From SAR202 cluster bacterium bin90 (GTDB taxonomy: Bacteria; Chloroflexota; Dehalococcoidia; Lucifugimonadales; JADFKI01), in contig MPND01000012.1 of the NCBI GenBank assembly GCA_002238855.1, forward strand, positions 1 through 64,000: a DNA stretch of 64,000 nucleotides. The letters are read 5' to 3'. Positions 46,666 through 56,810 of the stretch are shown one piece after another. The position numbers and the translations under genes are program-made. The notes beneath the pieces are model-generated. The model ran no database searches and was not told the DNA's origin. It saw only the letters and a program-made list of their open reading frames with translations. Numbering within the stretch: the stretch's first letter is position 1; the number at the start of each line of letters is the position of its first letter.

Positions 46666-48408
46666 CTAGTCGGCGGGGGTGGCTATGTGGCCGATGGGCT
46701 GGACCTGAACTGTGATCAGGTCGAGGCTGTGGTATTTGTGGTGCCTGACTGATGATGCGTAGTGCCGGAGCAGGCGGAAGGAGATTTCGCGGTCGTCTTC
46801 GATTTCTGTCTGCTCGGTGAGGTAGGTGAGGCTGTCCTCAAGGTTTTCTTCGTAGGCGGCGGCGGAAAATTCCAACTCGGCAACTCCGTCGGTGATTGTG
46901 GCTCTGATGGCCAGAGTTTTCTGCGAGTCGGCGAGTGCGTCGTCCTGAAGCAGACAGGCGAGTGTCTCTTCTCCGGCGGAGCATAGCCGGTCTGCTGAAG
47001 ATTCGTCCCATCCGGCGGCTTGGGCGAAACCACGAAGGAAGTCGTTGATTTGAGGGAGGGAGGCGTAGTCCAGGTTGGTCCTGAATCTTCTGGGACGATT
47101 GCGGGTGATGCCGATGAATATAGTCAGGATGATCGCGATTGCACCGCCCACGACCATGCCGTTGCCGAGCAGCGTCTCCCAGGCACCTGTGAGCAGGTCG
47201 GGCAGTATGAGTCTGTACTCGAAGCCCACGCCTACCCAGAAAGATACGCCGAGTATCACTGCTTTTTGCTGGTCGATGCCTTCCTTGAAAACGGCTCTCA
47301 GTCCTTCGACGAAGACGAGACCGATGAGGACGGTGATGTACGCACCCACGACGGGGGCGGGTATCGCGAGCAGAGCAGCGGCGATTTTGGGGAGGAAGGC
47401 GGCTATGACGAGGATTACTCCTGCGTAGATACCTACTCGCCGTGCCGCTACACCGGTTAGGGCTATGAGCGGGATGCTGGAGGAGTAGGTGGTGTTGGGC
47501 ACGGTTCCGGCAAGACCGGACAGCAGGTTGCCAAGCCCATCGGCGTTGAGCGCTCCCTGTATTACGCGGAAATCGGTTGCGCGTGCCCGGCGTCGAGAGA
47601 CCTCCTGCACGGCCACGCCGTCCCCTATGGTTTCCATAGAACTGACGATGGCGACGAGCGCGAATGTTGCCAGAAGCGCCCAGGTGTCGGCGGTGATATT
47701 AGTGTCAAAGCCTGGCCATGCGAGTGTCGGGATTCCAACCCATGAGGCTTCGGCGACGCTCCCGAAGTCGTAGAGTCCGAAGAAGGTTGAGGCAACGCAA
47801 CCAGCGGCTACTCCGATGAGTGGCGCCCAGAGCTGCCACGCGAGGGGAGCGCGGAGTGAAATGGGCAGGATTACGACAAGTGTTACTCCGGCGACGATGG
47901 GAGCAGCCATGGAAGTGGTGTTCTCAGGAACGTTGCCAATCATGTCAAAGATGATGGGCACCGCCATAGCCGCGAGCAGCATAATGACGACGCCGGACAC
48001 AAGCGGGGTTATGACGCGGCGAAGTAGGGAGAGGCGCCAAGCCAGAAGGAAGTAGAAGACGGATGAAAGGACGATCAGAGTCGCCATCAGCGAGGGGCCG
48101 CCACTTTCCAGCGCGAGTATGCAGACGATGAGGAAAGTGCTGGAAGTGCCCATAAAGAGCATATTGCCGGAGCCGAAGCGCCCGAGCCGCATGGACTGCA
48201 GGACAGTTATTGCTCCGCTGATGATCATGGCTGAGACTACCGCCCAGGTCAGGTAGCTCTCAGACTGGTTGGCGGAACGGAGGATTATGGCGACTATGAC
48301 GACGATTGGCGGCAGAAGGGTTAGTGTTGCCTGAAAGCCGAGTCCGGCGGAGAGCAGGTGCGGAGGCTTTTCTTCGGGCTCGTAACGGATGTTTTCGTTG
48401 ATGCGCAT
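46666..48408 (-). CDS. NCS2 xanthine/uracil permease-like with C-terminal cytosolic domain
   Basis: NCS2-like TM core (GLGNLLSGLAGTVPNTTYSSSIPLIALTGVAARRVG) then ~140-aa soluble domain. Confidence 0.82.
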   Translation of the reverse strand: MRINENIRYEPEEKPPHLLSAGLGFQATLTLLPPIVVIVAIILRSANQSESYLTWAVVSAMIISGAITVLQSMRLGRFGSGNMLFMGTSSTFLIVCILALESGGPSLMATLIVLSSVFYFLLAWRLSLLRRVITPLVSGVVIMLLAAMAVPIIFDMIGNVPENTTSMAAPIVAGVTLVVILPISLRAPLAWQLWAPLIGVAAGCVASTFFGLYDFGSVAEASWVGIPTLAWPGFDTNITADTWALLATFALVAIVSSMETIGDGVAVQEVSRRRARATDFRVIQGALNADGLGNLLSGLAGTVPNTTYSSSIPLIALTGVAARRVGIYAGVILVIAAFLPKIAAALLAIPAPVVGAYITVLIGLVFVEGLRAVFKEGIDQQKAVILGVSFWVGVGFEYRLILPDLLTGAWETLLGNGMVVGGAIAIILTIFIGITRNRPRRFRTNLDYASLPQINDFLRGFAQAAGWDESSADRLCSAGEETLACLLQDDALADSQKTLAIRATITDGVAELEFSAAAYEENLEDSLTYLTEQTEIEDDREISFRLLRHYASSVRHHKYHSLDLITVQVQPIGHIATPAD

Positions 48409-48584
48409 CAGGGGTAGCGGCTCCGAGCGGGACGGTGGGCTTGTTGTGGTTCGTGCATATACGGCGAGCTATTTTACCATGTTCAAAATGCCTTGAATTT
48501 GGGCCTTGAAACCATGCCTTAGAATTACTAATTCGAGCGCAGAGTTTCAGCCTCCTAATAGTTCTTGAAACGCGTTCAAAAGGG

Positions 48585-48614
48585 TTGACACTTTTGGAAT
48601 CGTTGTGATAGTTT
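48585..48614 (+). promoter_or_regulatory. Candidate promoter upstream of the ACIII operon
   Basis: TTGACA at 48585-48590 with a weak -10-like tagttt/gatagt 16-18 nt downstream. Confidence 0.35.
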
Positions 48615-48747
48615 TCACCAGTGTTTGCTATGGTAGGCGCTGTACCCTAGAAACCCCGATAAGGGGTAGGCTGCGGGACGAGGCGCAAAGGCTACCGACA
48701 TGGCCTTCTTAAGCAAAGAGAAGGCGTAGTAAAGAGGGAACGATCTC

Positions 48748-49038
48748 ATGGAACCAGCCCCTCTTGGCGCAGTGCATTGGAGCGAACTGGGCAGCATGCT
48801 GTTCGCACTGTGGATGGTGGTTATATTCATAGTGCTGTTCGCGGCGAATATGCTTGTGGGGCATAATCTGCTCCCGACGTTCATCGCATCAAGGCATGTG
48901 CCCGAGTCACTTCAGAAGGCAAGATTGCTGTTTTATGCGTTTGCGATCGTGTGCTTCGCGATTGCGATGTATTTCCTTTACAGCACGATTGTGCAGGGCG
49001 ATGTCCTGAACAGTTTCTGGGCGGACTTTTGGATATAG
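48748..49038 (+). CDS. Small two-TM protein at the head of the ACIII locus
   Basis: MLFALWMVVIFIVLFAANMLVG...LLFYAFAIVCFAIAMYFLYST. Confidence 0.6.
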   Translation: MEPAPLGAVHWSELGSMLFALWMVVIFIVLFAANMLVGHNLLPTFIASRHVPESLQKARLLFYAFAIVCFAIAMYFLYSTIVQGDVLNSFWADFWI

Positions 49039-49082
49039 AGGAATGGCGCCGGCCGGGAGCCTGAAAGGGCTTTTCGGGGCAC

Positions 49083-49110
49083 CGGATTCCTGCCTACGCG
49101 GGAATCACGA
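49083..49110. repeat. REP-like repeat family C (variant)
   Basis: cggattcctgcctacgcgggaatcacga. Confidence 0.6.
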
Positions 49111-49141
49111 CAATATTGGATAACAGCTAGGTTGATTTGAT

Positions 49142-49747
49142 TTGATACCAGGCGATTTTCAGATTTCCAAGCCGACGCGCAGGCAGGCAATCAAGCACGG
49201 GATACTGGGCGTCATCACACTGGGCGTTCTCGTCGTGGTCGCGTTGGCACTGACCTTCATACTTTCGGCGTGGCTGGGGAGACCGGTGGTCTTCGGATAT
49301 TCCGAGGGCCCGGACCAGCCGATCGCCTTCCCGCATCCGACACACGTGGAAGACCTTGGGATGGACTGCACCTTCTGCCACCGCAATGTGACGGAGGGGG
49401 CTGCCGCGACGATACCTTCCGCGGGGCTGTGCATGACTTGTCACGAGGTGGTCGGCGACGAGCTGGAGGAGATCGAAAAGCTGCGTGAGATGTATGAGGA
49501 CGGACGCCCGATAGACTGGGTGCGCGTACACAGGGTGCCGGACCATGTTCACTTCGTGCATGAGGCGCATATCAGGTTCTTCACGGAGCGCGACGGCGTT
49601 GAGGAGACGGCGGTGTGCGCGACGTGTCACGGCGATGTCGGCTCTATGGAGAAGGTTGAGCAGGTGCGCGACCTGAAGATGGGCGACTGCGTGAACTGCC
49701 ACCGGGACTACGGTGCGCCGACGGACTGCACGGCCTGCCATTACTAG
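49142..49747 (+). CDS. actA: Pentaheme cytochrome c, ActA-like
   Basis: Five CxxCH motifs: CTFCH, CMTCH, CATCH, CVNCH, CTACH; N-terminal TM. Confidence 0.85.
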   Translation: MIPGDFQISKPTRRQAIKHGILGVITLGVLVVVALALTFILSAWLGRPVVFGYSEGPDQPIAFPHPTHVEDLGMDCTFCHRNVTEGAAATIPSAGLCMTCHEVVGDELEEIEKLREMYEDGRPIDWVRVHRVPDHVHFVHEAHIRFFTERDGVEETAVCATCHGDVGSMEKVEQVRDLKMGDCVNCHRDYGAPTDCTACHY

Positions 49748-49760
49748 GATTGGCTGTTGA

Positions 49761-49790
49761 CTGGATTCCTGCCTTCGCAGGAATGACGGG
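49761..49790. repeat. REP-like repeat family C
   Basis: ctggattcctgccttcgcaggaatgacggg (same as 38701-38730). Confidence 0.75.
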
Positions 49791-49863
49791 TAGGAATACA
49801 GGGTTAACGAGATTATTATGGGCACTGCTGAAGGCGGGCACCCCTGAAGGCTGACAAGAGAAG

Positions 49864-52128
49864 ATGGCTTTAACGCGAAGACAATTCCTGACACTAGCCG
49901 GCGGGTCGGCGGCGGGAGCAATTCTGTTCCAGGCTTGCGGCGTGCCGGAGGATGAGCTTCTGGTACAGGCGCCGGTGGAGATGCCGGAGGACCTGGTAAC
50001 GGGGCGCGACAACTGGTATGCGACGCTGTGCCGCCAGTGCGGTACGAGCGAAGGCATCGTTGTGCGCGTGATGGAAGGTCGCGCGAAGAAGGTCGAAGGG
50101 AATGTAGATTACCCGATCAATCGCGGGGCGCACAGCGCGCGCTGCGAGGGCGGATTGCAGGCGCTGTATCACCCGGACAGGATTCGAGGGCCGATGGTGC
50201 GCTCCGGCGAGCGCGGGGCGAAGCAGTTCCGCGAGATAAGCTGGGAGGACGCAATCGGGCGTCTGGTGTTTGCGCTGGAGAACATTGCGAATTCGGGGCA
50301 GCAGTCGTCGGTGGTGATGGCTACGGACCCGGTGAACGCGCACATGGCGATGGTGGTGGACACATTCGCTTCAGCATACGGCGCGAGGCGAATGACTTAT
50401 GCGCCGCTAGAGCAGACTACGGTCAAGTCCGCCGTGAAGCAGGTGTTCGGCCAGGATATGATGCCGGACTTTGACATTGGCAACGCGGGCGCGGTGCTAT
50501 CGTTTGGGGCGGACTTCCTTAATACGTGGGTTTCGCCTGTGCGATACGGTCGCGGCTATGGCGAGTTCCGCGACGACGAGCATGACAGAGGAACATTCAT
50601 ACATGTGGACTCGCGATTCTCGATGAGCGCGGCGAATGCGGATACCTGGGTGTATGTGAAGCCGGGCATGGAGGGCGTTCTTGCGCTGAGCATCGCGCAG
50701 GTCATCATTGCTGACGGGCTTGGGGATGCGGCGGCGGCGGACGCACTGACATCGGCATTCGACATCAACGCGTACGCTCCTGAGGCGGTGGCGGCACAGA
50801 CGGGTGTGAGCGCGGATAAGATCCGACAGGTTGCGCATGATTTCGCTACGCATCAGCCTGCGGTCGCTTTCGGCGGCGGTTCGGCGGCGGCGCATACGAA
50901 CGGCATGTTCAACATGGCTGCAATCTACTCGCTGAATTACCTGGTGGGCAGCGTGCAGCACGAAGGCGGGATTGTGTTCAATCCCGGCGCGGCTGTTGAC
51001 GGGATTCCATCTGCGAAGAGCGGCACGCCGTTCTCGCAGTGGCACCGACTTGCGGACGAGATGTCGCGCGGCGAGATACAGATGCTGATGGTGCGCGGCG
51101 CGGACCCGATTTACGGTCTGCCTGATGCGGTGGGCTTCGAGCGCGCCGCCTATAATGTGCCATTCATCGTGAGTTTCTCGGATGTGATGGATGACACGAC
51201 TGCGGTCTCTGACCTGGTGCTGCCGCAGCACAACTACCTTGAGGACTGGGGCAGCGATGTGCCTGACCCGGGGCCGGGGTACCAAGTTATAGGATTCCAG
51301 CAGCCCGCGGTGAGGCCGTTCTTCGAGCCTCGCGGCGATCAGCTTGGGACGCGCAACTTCGCGGATGTGCTGATGGCTACGGCGCAGGGGCTTGAGCTCG
51401 ATCTCGGGCTGCCGGGTGAGACTTACCGGGAGATACTGCAAGACGGGGCGATGAAGCTTTACGAGTCGGGCAATGGCTCGGTCAAGGCTGCGAGCTTCAA
51501 TGGCTTCTGGAACGGCGTGCTTCAGCGCGGCGGCTGGTGGGACACATCGGCGCGTGCTGGTGGAAGCGCTCCTTCGCCATCGCCACTGGTGGACGCTGCC
51601 GATCCTACATTCTCGGCGGGCGAGTTCCACCTGATTCCGTTCGAGACCACAGGACTTGGGGACGGTAGTGGGGCGGCGATTCCGTGGATGCAGGCGACGC
51701 CTGACCCGCTTTCGACAGCCGTGTGGCAGACCTGGGTTGAGATCAACCACAGGGTTGCCGAGGAGCGCGGAATCAGCGAGGGCGATGTCATCAGCATTGA
51801 GTCGGAGTTTGGGCGCATAGAGGCTCTGGCGTATCCCAGCCCCGCAGTGCCGCCGGACACGGTGTGTGTGCCGTTCGGACAGGGGCATGCGTCGGGCGGA
51901 CGGTATGCCGAGAGACGCGGCGCGAATGTTTACTCCATCCTGTCGCCGAATATTGACGGCGAGACGGGTGCGCTGGCGTGGGGGTCAACGAAGGTGAATA
52001 TATCCAATACGGGCGAGTGGATTCGCCTGCCGAAGTTCGAGAATACGGTTACGGAGTTCCCGCGTGACGAGCACGAGCATGTGATCAAGCTGACGCCGAT
52101 AGACGGCAGCGGCGGGGGCGGACATTAA
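49864..52128 (+). CDS. Molybdopterin-oxidoreductase-like subunit, ActB N-terminal part
   Basis: TAT-like RRQFLTLAGGSAAGAILFQACG; CRQCGTSEGIVVRVMEGRAKKVEGNVDYPINRGAHSARCEGGLQALYHPDRI. Confidence 0.85.
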   Translation: MALTRRQFLTLAGGSAAGAILFQACGVPEDELLVQAPVEMPEDLVTGRDNWYATLCRQCGTSEGIVVRVMEGRAKKVEGNVDYPINRGAHSARCEGGLQALYHPDRIRGPMVRSGERGAKQFREISWEDAIGRLVFALENIANSGQQSSVVMATDPVNAHMAMVVDTFASAYGARRMTYAPLEQTTVKSAVKQVFGQDMMPDFDIGNAGAVLSFGADFLNTWVSPVRYGRGYGEFRDDEHDRGTFIHVDSRFSMSAANADTWVYVKPGMEGVLALSIAQVIIADGLGDAAAADALTSAFDINAYAPEAVAAQTGVSADKIRQVAHDFATHQPAVAFGGGSAAAHTNGMFNMAAIYSLNYLVGSVQHEGGIVFNPGAAVDGIPSAKSGTPFSQWHRLADEMSRGEIQMLMVRGADPIYGLPDAVGFERAAYNVPFIVSFSDVMDDTTAVSDLVLPQHNYLEDWGSDVPDPGPGYQVIGFQQPAVRPFFEPRGDQLGTRNFADVLMATAQGLELDLGLPGETYREILQDGAMKLYESGNGSVKAASFNGFWNGVLQRGGWWDTSARAGGSAPSPSPLVDAADPTFSAGEFHLIPFETTGLGDGSGAAIPWMQATPDPLSTAVWQTWVEINHRVAEERGISEGDVISIESEFGRIEALAYPSPAVPPDTVCVPFGQGHASGGRYAERRGANVYSILSPNIDGETGALAWGSTKVNISNTGEWIRLPKFENTVTEFPRDEHEHVIKLTPIDGSGGGGH

Positions 52129-52199
52129 GTAGCGGTCAGCCGTCAGCAATCAGCGGTCAGGTTGGCAGGATATATGGGATTGATAGGATGTTGGGGGCT

Positions 52200-52240
52200 T
52201 TCACTCCCATCCTAGCCTTTCCCCATCAAGGGGGAAGGGA
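52200..52240. repeat. REP-like repeat family B
   Basis: ttcactcccatcctagcctttccccatcaagggggaaggga. Confidence 0.7.
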
Positions 52241-52255
52241 CCAGAGGAGCAGAGC

Positions 52256-53005
52256 ATGGCGGAAACACAGTGGGGCATGGTGGTTGACATAGACAAGTGT
52301 ACGGGCTGTCAAGCCTGCGTTGTCGCCTGCCAGTCCGAGAATAATGTGCCGATAAACGAGGAAGCGCACTTCAACCAGCGTCGCGCAATCGAGTGGATTC
52401 GCGTGGAGCGGTACTGGGAGGGCGAGTTCCCGAATGTGAAGGCTCGGTTCATTCCGCTGTTCTGCCAGCAGTGCGGCGATGCGCCGTGCGAGCCGGTCTG
52501 CCCCGTGTACGCGACTTACCACAACAGCGAAGGTCTGAATGTTCAGGTTTACAATCGCTGCATCGGGACTAGATTCTGCGCGAACAACTGCCCGTACCAG
52601 GTGAGGTTCTTCAATTTCTGGGAGCCTGCGTGGCCTGAGACGCTCAAGAACCAGCTGAACCCTGATGTTACGGTTCGCAGCCGAGGCATCATGGAGAAGT
52701 GTACTTTCTGTGTGCAGCGCATCCGGCGCAGTTCGCGGGAGGCTGACAAGGAAGGCACGGATCTCGAGGATGGAGACAGGGCGCTGAGTCCGGCGTGCGT
52801 GAATGCATGCCCGACTGAGGCGCTGATGTTCGGTAACCTGAACGACCCTGAGTCGAAGGTTGCGAAGAAGGCGGAGAAGGAACTTCGAGAGACGACTCCT
52901 GCGCGCAAGGGCGGCAGGGGCTATGAGTTGCTGGACGAATTCGGAACGCATCCGAAGGTTGTTTATCTGAAGAAGTATGATAAAGACGCCGGGGTAGCGC
53001 ATTAG
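52256..53005 (+). CDS. 4Fe-4S ferredoxin-type subunit, ActB C-terminal part
   Basis: DKCTGCQACVVACQSENN, CQQCGDAPCEPVCPV, CIGTRFCANNCPY, CTFCVQRI. Confidence 0.88.
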   Translation: MAETQWGMVVDIDKCTGCQACVVACQSENNVPINEEAHFNQRRAIEWIRVERYWEGEFPNVKARFIPLFCQQCGDAPCEPVCPVYATYHNSEGLNVQVYNRCIGTRFCANNCPYQVRFFNFWEPAWPETLKNQLNPDVTVRSRGIMEKCTFCVQRIRRSSREADKEGTDLEDGDRALSPACVNACPTEALMFGNLNDPESKVAKKAEKELRETTPARKGGRGYELLDEFGTHPKVVYLKKYDKDAGVAH

Positions 53006-53006
53006 T

Positions 53007-54566
53007 ATGGTTAGTCATAACGACGCCGCAACAGGCGGCGCGGGGCAAAACGGCGCGGGCGGTCACCATCATGGGCCGCGTGAGGGGCTTTATGTGCCTT
53101 TCACAACGCAATCCGAGGTTGTGCGTGACCTGATAGGCAAGCACGACAAGCCGAGCGACAAGTGGTGGAGCGGCGTGGCGGCGGGCGGTATCCTGCTCAC
53201 TCTGGGCATCATCGGGTTTGCGATACGGATGACTGACGGGGTTGGCGACCGCATCGTGTGGGGTTACTTCGCGATGATGTTCGCGTTCGTGTTGACGGCG
53301 GCGCAGGCCGCACCGATGGTGGCGATAGCGCCGCGAATTGCCAATGGCCACTGGCGGCGTCCGATTTCGCGCGCCGCGGAGATATGGACGGCGGTCGGGT
53401 TGTTCAACATGTTGCTGTTCATCCCGATGCTGTGGATATTGCCGCCGCTCTCGGAAGGACGGCGCACGCTCTGGTTCGGTCAGTCGGAAGAGTGGAGTGT
53501 TTTCAGCACACTTTTCCACCTGCCCGCTTATGACTACATGCCGCACATAATGGCGACGCTTGCAATGCTGGCGCTGGTGGTAACGGGCGTGATGCTGCTG
53601 TGGCTATCGGCGACGCCGGACCTCGCGCTGATACGGGACAATGGGCCTGACGGGTGGCGGAAGCGCTGGGCGACCAAGCTATCCAAGAACTGGATTGGCT
53701 CGACAGCGCAGTGGAATATGCTGCATCACAGAATGGGCATACTGGGCGCGTTCTACTTCATGATGCTGATATTCGTGCATTTCCTCATATCGGTTGACTT
53801 CCTGATGGCGCTGGTGCCGGGTTGGATCGATTCGCTGTTCCCGATCACTCACGCGGCGAACGCGCTTCAGGCGGGCGTGGCGACCGTCATTCTGACGATG
53901 ATAGTACTGCGGCAGTGGGGCGGCTACAAGGAATACATCACCCTGGAGCAGTTCTGGGGCGTAAGCAAGCTGCTGTTCGCACTGTCACTGCTGTGGTTCT
54001 GGTTCTGGTTCTCCAGCTTCAACGTGCTCTGGTATGGCAAGAAGCCGAATGAGCAGGGCGCGCTCGAACTGATAATGGTTGGGCCGTACCTGCCGGTGTT
54101 CATCGGGGTGTTCGTCCTGTGCTTCGCGGCGCCGCTGTTCGTGATGATGTGGAACGTGGTACGCAAGAGCATCTGGGGGCCCACGATAATGGCGGTCTCA
54201 GTGCTTCTTGGGACATTGCTCGACAGGCTTCGGCTGTATGTGTCGGCGTATTCGGTACAGGTCGAGAGGATAATAGACGACAATTTGACGCATCATTACA
54301 TTCATTTGGACGAATCGGGCAGGCTGCCGCTGGCATTGCGTGATGCCTACATTCCGTTCATGGAAGACAGTCCGGTCGGCAAGATGTGGTTTATACCCGA
54401 AATCATGATAGTTGCGGGTGTAATCGGGGGCAGTGTTCTGGTGTACCTGCTGTTCGCGCGGCTGATACCGCCGATGAACATCTGGGAACAGAAGGAGCTG
54501 ATGCTGTACAAGGTGCACAAGACGTACCATAGGACGCAGGTGTTCGTGCTTGGGAAGCCGAGGTAA
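53007..54566 (+). CDS. NrfD/PsrC-like integral membrane subunit (ActC/ActF type)
   Basis: Multiple TM helices, 2 nt after the FeS subunit; NrfD-like core. Confidence 0.7.
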   Translation: MVSHNDAATGGAGQNGAGGHHHGPREGLYVPFTTQSEVVRDLIGKHDKPSDKWWSGVAAGGILLTLGIIGFAIRMTDGVGDRIVWGYFAMMFAFVLTAAQAAPMVAIAPRIANGHWRRPISRAAEIWTAVGLFNMLLFIPMLWILPPLSEGRRTLWFGQSEEWSVFSTLFHLPAYDYMPHIMATLAMLALVVTGVMLLWLSATPDLALIRDNGPDGWRKRWATKLSKNWIGSTAQWNMLHHRMGILGAFYFMMLIFVHFLISVDFLMALVPGWIDSLFPITHAANALQAGVATVILTMIVLRQWGGYKEYITLEQFWGVSKLLFALSLLWFWFWFSSFNVLWYGKKPNEQGALELIMVGPYLPVFIGVFVLCFAAPLFVMMWNVVRKSIWGPTIMAVSVLLGTLLDRLRLYVSAYSVQVERIIDDNLTHHYIHLDESGRLPLALRDAYIPFMEDSPVGKMWFIPEIMIVAGVIGGSVLVYLLFARLIPPMNIWEQKELMLYKVHKTYHRTQVFVLGKPR

Positions 54567-54599
54567 TATCTGATTTAGATGGAAGGGGATTGAGAGACT

Positions 54600-54640
54600 T
54601 TCACCCCAATCCTAACCTTCCCCCATCAAGCGGGATTGGA
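54600..54640. repeat. REP-like repeat family B
   Basis: ttcaccccaatcctaaccttcccccatcaagcgggattgga. Confidence 0.65.
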
Positions 54641-54649
54641 CTGAAATGA

Positions 54650-54679
54650 CTGGATTCCTGCTTTCGCAGGAATGACGAA
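54650..54679. repeat. REP-like repeat family C
   Basis: ctggattcctgctttcgcaggaatgacgaa. Confidence 0.7.
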
Positions 54680-54693
54680 GTAACGGGCGGCAG

Positions 54694-56079
54694 ATGCAAG
54701 AGCTAATATATAAGAATCAAAGGGAAGTGAACCGCGACCTGCTGGCGGGCGTCCTCGGACTGCCCAAGTGGTGGTGGGCCGTGGTCGGTTTCCTGCTGCT
54801 CGTCATCATTGCGGGTTTGATCGCATACGCCTATGAAGTCAACAAGGGCGTGGGCGTTGCGGGGCTGAACCGTCCGGTGCTTTGGGGCGCGTACATAACG
54901 AACTTCGTGTTCTGGATCGGAATCAGCCACGCGGGAATTATGATTTCGGCTATTCTGCGTCTGACGCAGGCGGAGTGGCGGCGTCCGGTTACGCGCGCCG
55001 CTGAGGTCATGACGCTGTTCTCGCTGGTTGCGGCGCTGTCGAACATCATGTTCCACGTAGGCCGTCCGTGGCGCCTGTTCTGGGTGTATCCATACGACTT
55101 CTCGCGCGGCATTTTCATGAATGTGCGCTCTCCGTTCGTATGGGACCCAAGCGCGGTCATGACCTACCTCATCGGAAGTTCGCTGTTCGTGTTCGTGGCG
55201 CTGATACCTGACCTTGCGGTAGTGCGCGACCGGGCGACGGGCAAGTACGCGCCGAAGATATACGCGATCCTGTGCCTGGGCTGGCGTGGAACGCCTCGCC
55301 AGTGGAGGTTGCAGGCAATCGCGGGCATACTGCTGTCTGCGCTGGTGCTGCCGGTGTTCGTGTCGGTGCATAGCATCGTGTCGTGGGACTTCGCAGTCGC
55401 CATCGGCGTGGAGGGCTGGCACTCGACGATATTCGCACCGTACTTCATCATCGGCGCTATCCACTCCGGCGTGTCGGCTGTTGCGATGATAATGGCGCTG
55501 GTAGTGTGGATGTGGAAGGTCGATGAATACATCAGGCCCGACCACTTCGACGCGATAGGCAGGCTGCTCATCGTTGTGGCGACAACATGGTTCTTCTTCT
55601 TCTTCATCGAGTGGGTGTTCGCGCTGTACACGCTGGAGCCGCCGGAGCTGGCATTGCGCGAGCTTCAGATATTCGGGGCGGACAACCCGTATTCGTGGCT
55701 GTTCCTGGTGTTCCTGCTGACATCGTTCTTCATACCGGTGCCGATGTGGCTGTTCAAGAGCGTGCGGCGCAGCCCAATGTGGATGTTCATCACGACCGTA
55801 CTGGTTAACATCGGAATGTGGCTGGAGCGCTTCCTGATTATCATCCCCGGTCTTGCGCGGCGGACGCCGTTCACCTTCGACTGGGGCAGCTACCATCCGA
55901 GCATCATCGAGATATTGATTGTGGCGGAGACGTTTGCCTTCGTATCGCTGGGCATGGTGATATTCGCCAAGGTGTTCCCGCTGATACCGCTCTTCGATGT
56001 GAAGGAGGGCATGGTGTTCCGGGATGAGATTAAGATTGGCCGGCGAAGCGTGCCGGCGAGCATAAGGGAGACGCCGTAG
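54694..56079 (+). CDS. NrfD/PsrC-like integral membrane subunit (ActC/ActF type)
   Basis: YITNFVFWIGISHAGIMISAILRLTQAEWRRPVTRAAEVMTLFS; HSIVSWDFAVAIGVEGWHSTIFAPYFIIGAIHSG. Confidence 0.85.
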   Translation: MQELIYKNQREVNRDLLAGVLGLPKWWWAVVGFLLLVIIAGLIAYAYEVNKGVGVAGLNRPVLWGAYITNFVFWIGISHAGIMISAILRLTQAEWRRPVTRAAEVMTLFSLVAALSNIMFHVGRPWRLFWVYPYDFSRGIFMNVRSPFVWDPSAVMTYLIGSSLFVFVALIPDLAVVRDRATGKYAPKIYAILCLGWRGTPRQWRLQAIAGILLSALVLPVFVSVHSIVSWDFAVAIGVEGWHSTIFAPYFIIGAIHSGVSAVAMIMALVVWMWKVDEYIRPDHFDAIGRLLIVVATTWFFFFFIEWVFALYTLEPPELALRELQIFGADNPYSWLFLVFLLTSFFIPVPMWLFKSVRRSPMWMFITTVLVNIGMWLERFLIIIPGLARRTPFTFDWGSYHPSIIEILIVAETFAFVSLGMVIFAKVFPLIPLFDVKEGMVFRDEIKIGRRSVPASIRETP

Positions 56080-56117
56080 AGTAGTCGGTCAGTTTGTCAG
56101 TATTCCAGTTAGCCGGT

Positions 56118-56145
56118 GTGGATTCCTGTTTTCGCAGGAATGACA
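56118..56145. repeat. REP-like repeat family C (variant)
   Basis: gtggattcctgttttcgcaggaatgaca. Confidence 0.65.
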
Positions 56146-56257
56146 AAGGAAAAGGCAGTACAACGGGACGGGGCTAACGGGATGGATAGGTTGGGATGGG
56201 TGGTTCGACAGGCTCACCACGAGCGGATCAAATAGGATAAGTCTGAAGAGGCAAGAT

Positions 56258-56776
56258 ATGGCAAAGAGAAGTGTGTTGGGACTGTTCCCGGAAGAGCAGG
56301 TTGACACAGCTGCGGACGCGATGGAAGCGTTGGCGTCTGCGGGGTACAACGACAGCGAGTACGAGGTGCTGACGGGGACGCCGTACCCTGAGGGGACTTT
56401 CGGCGAGGCGGAGCCCGTGCATAAGCTGTTTCGCTGGCCGTTGATGGGCGCAGCGTGCGGCTTCGTGGTCGGTTTGCTGGTTACGGCAGGATCACAGCTT
56501 GCATATCCCCTAGTTACAGGCGGAAAGCCAATACTGTCCGTGCCGCCTATGGCAATCATCATGTATGAGGGCACGATGCTGGGGGCGATTATCTTCGCGG
56601 TCATCGGCATCATCATCGAATCGCGGCTGCCGCGCATATTTATGGGAGCGTACGACACGAAGATTACCGAAGGGTACATCGGCGTGACGGTAACGGCAGA
56701 CGAGAGTCGTATGGCGGACGCCGAGAAGGTGCTGAGGGATTCGGGAGCAGAGGACATAAAGCGCGGCTGGGAGTAG
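56258..56776 (+). CDS. actD: ActD-like membrane subunit (DUF3341-like)
   Basis: Position in operon; soluble N-terminus with AADAMEALASAGYNDSEYEVLTGTPYPEG then two TM segments. Confidence 0.7.
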   Translation: MAKRSVLGLFPEEQVDTAADAMEALASAGYNDSEYEVLTGTPYPEGTFGEAEPVHKLFRWPLMGAACGFVVGLLVTAGSQLAYPLVTGGKPILSVPPMAIIMYEGTMLGAIIFAVIGIIIESRLPRIFMGAYDTKITEGYIGVTVTADESRMADAEKVLRDSGAEDIKRGWE

Positions 56777-56810
56777 CGGAAGGGTCTATCCGATTCGGAT
56801 GAGATAACAG

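Noticed and set aside
49127-49921. 264-aa minus-strand ORF over ActA
   Set aside because: Antisense shadow of the pentaheme cytochrome gene.
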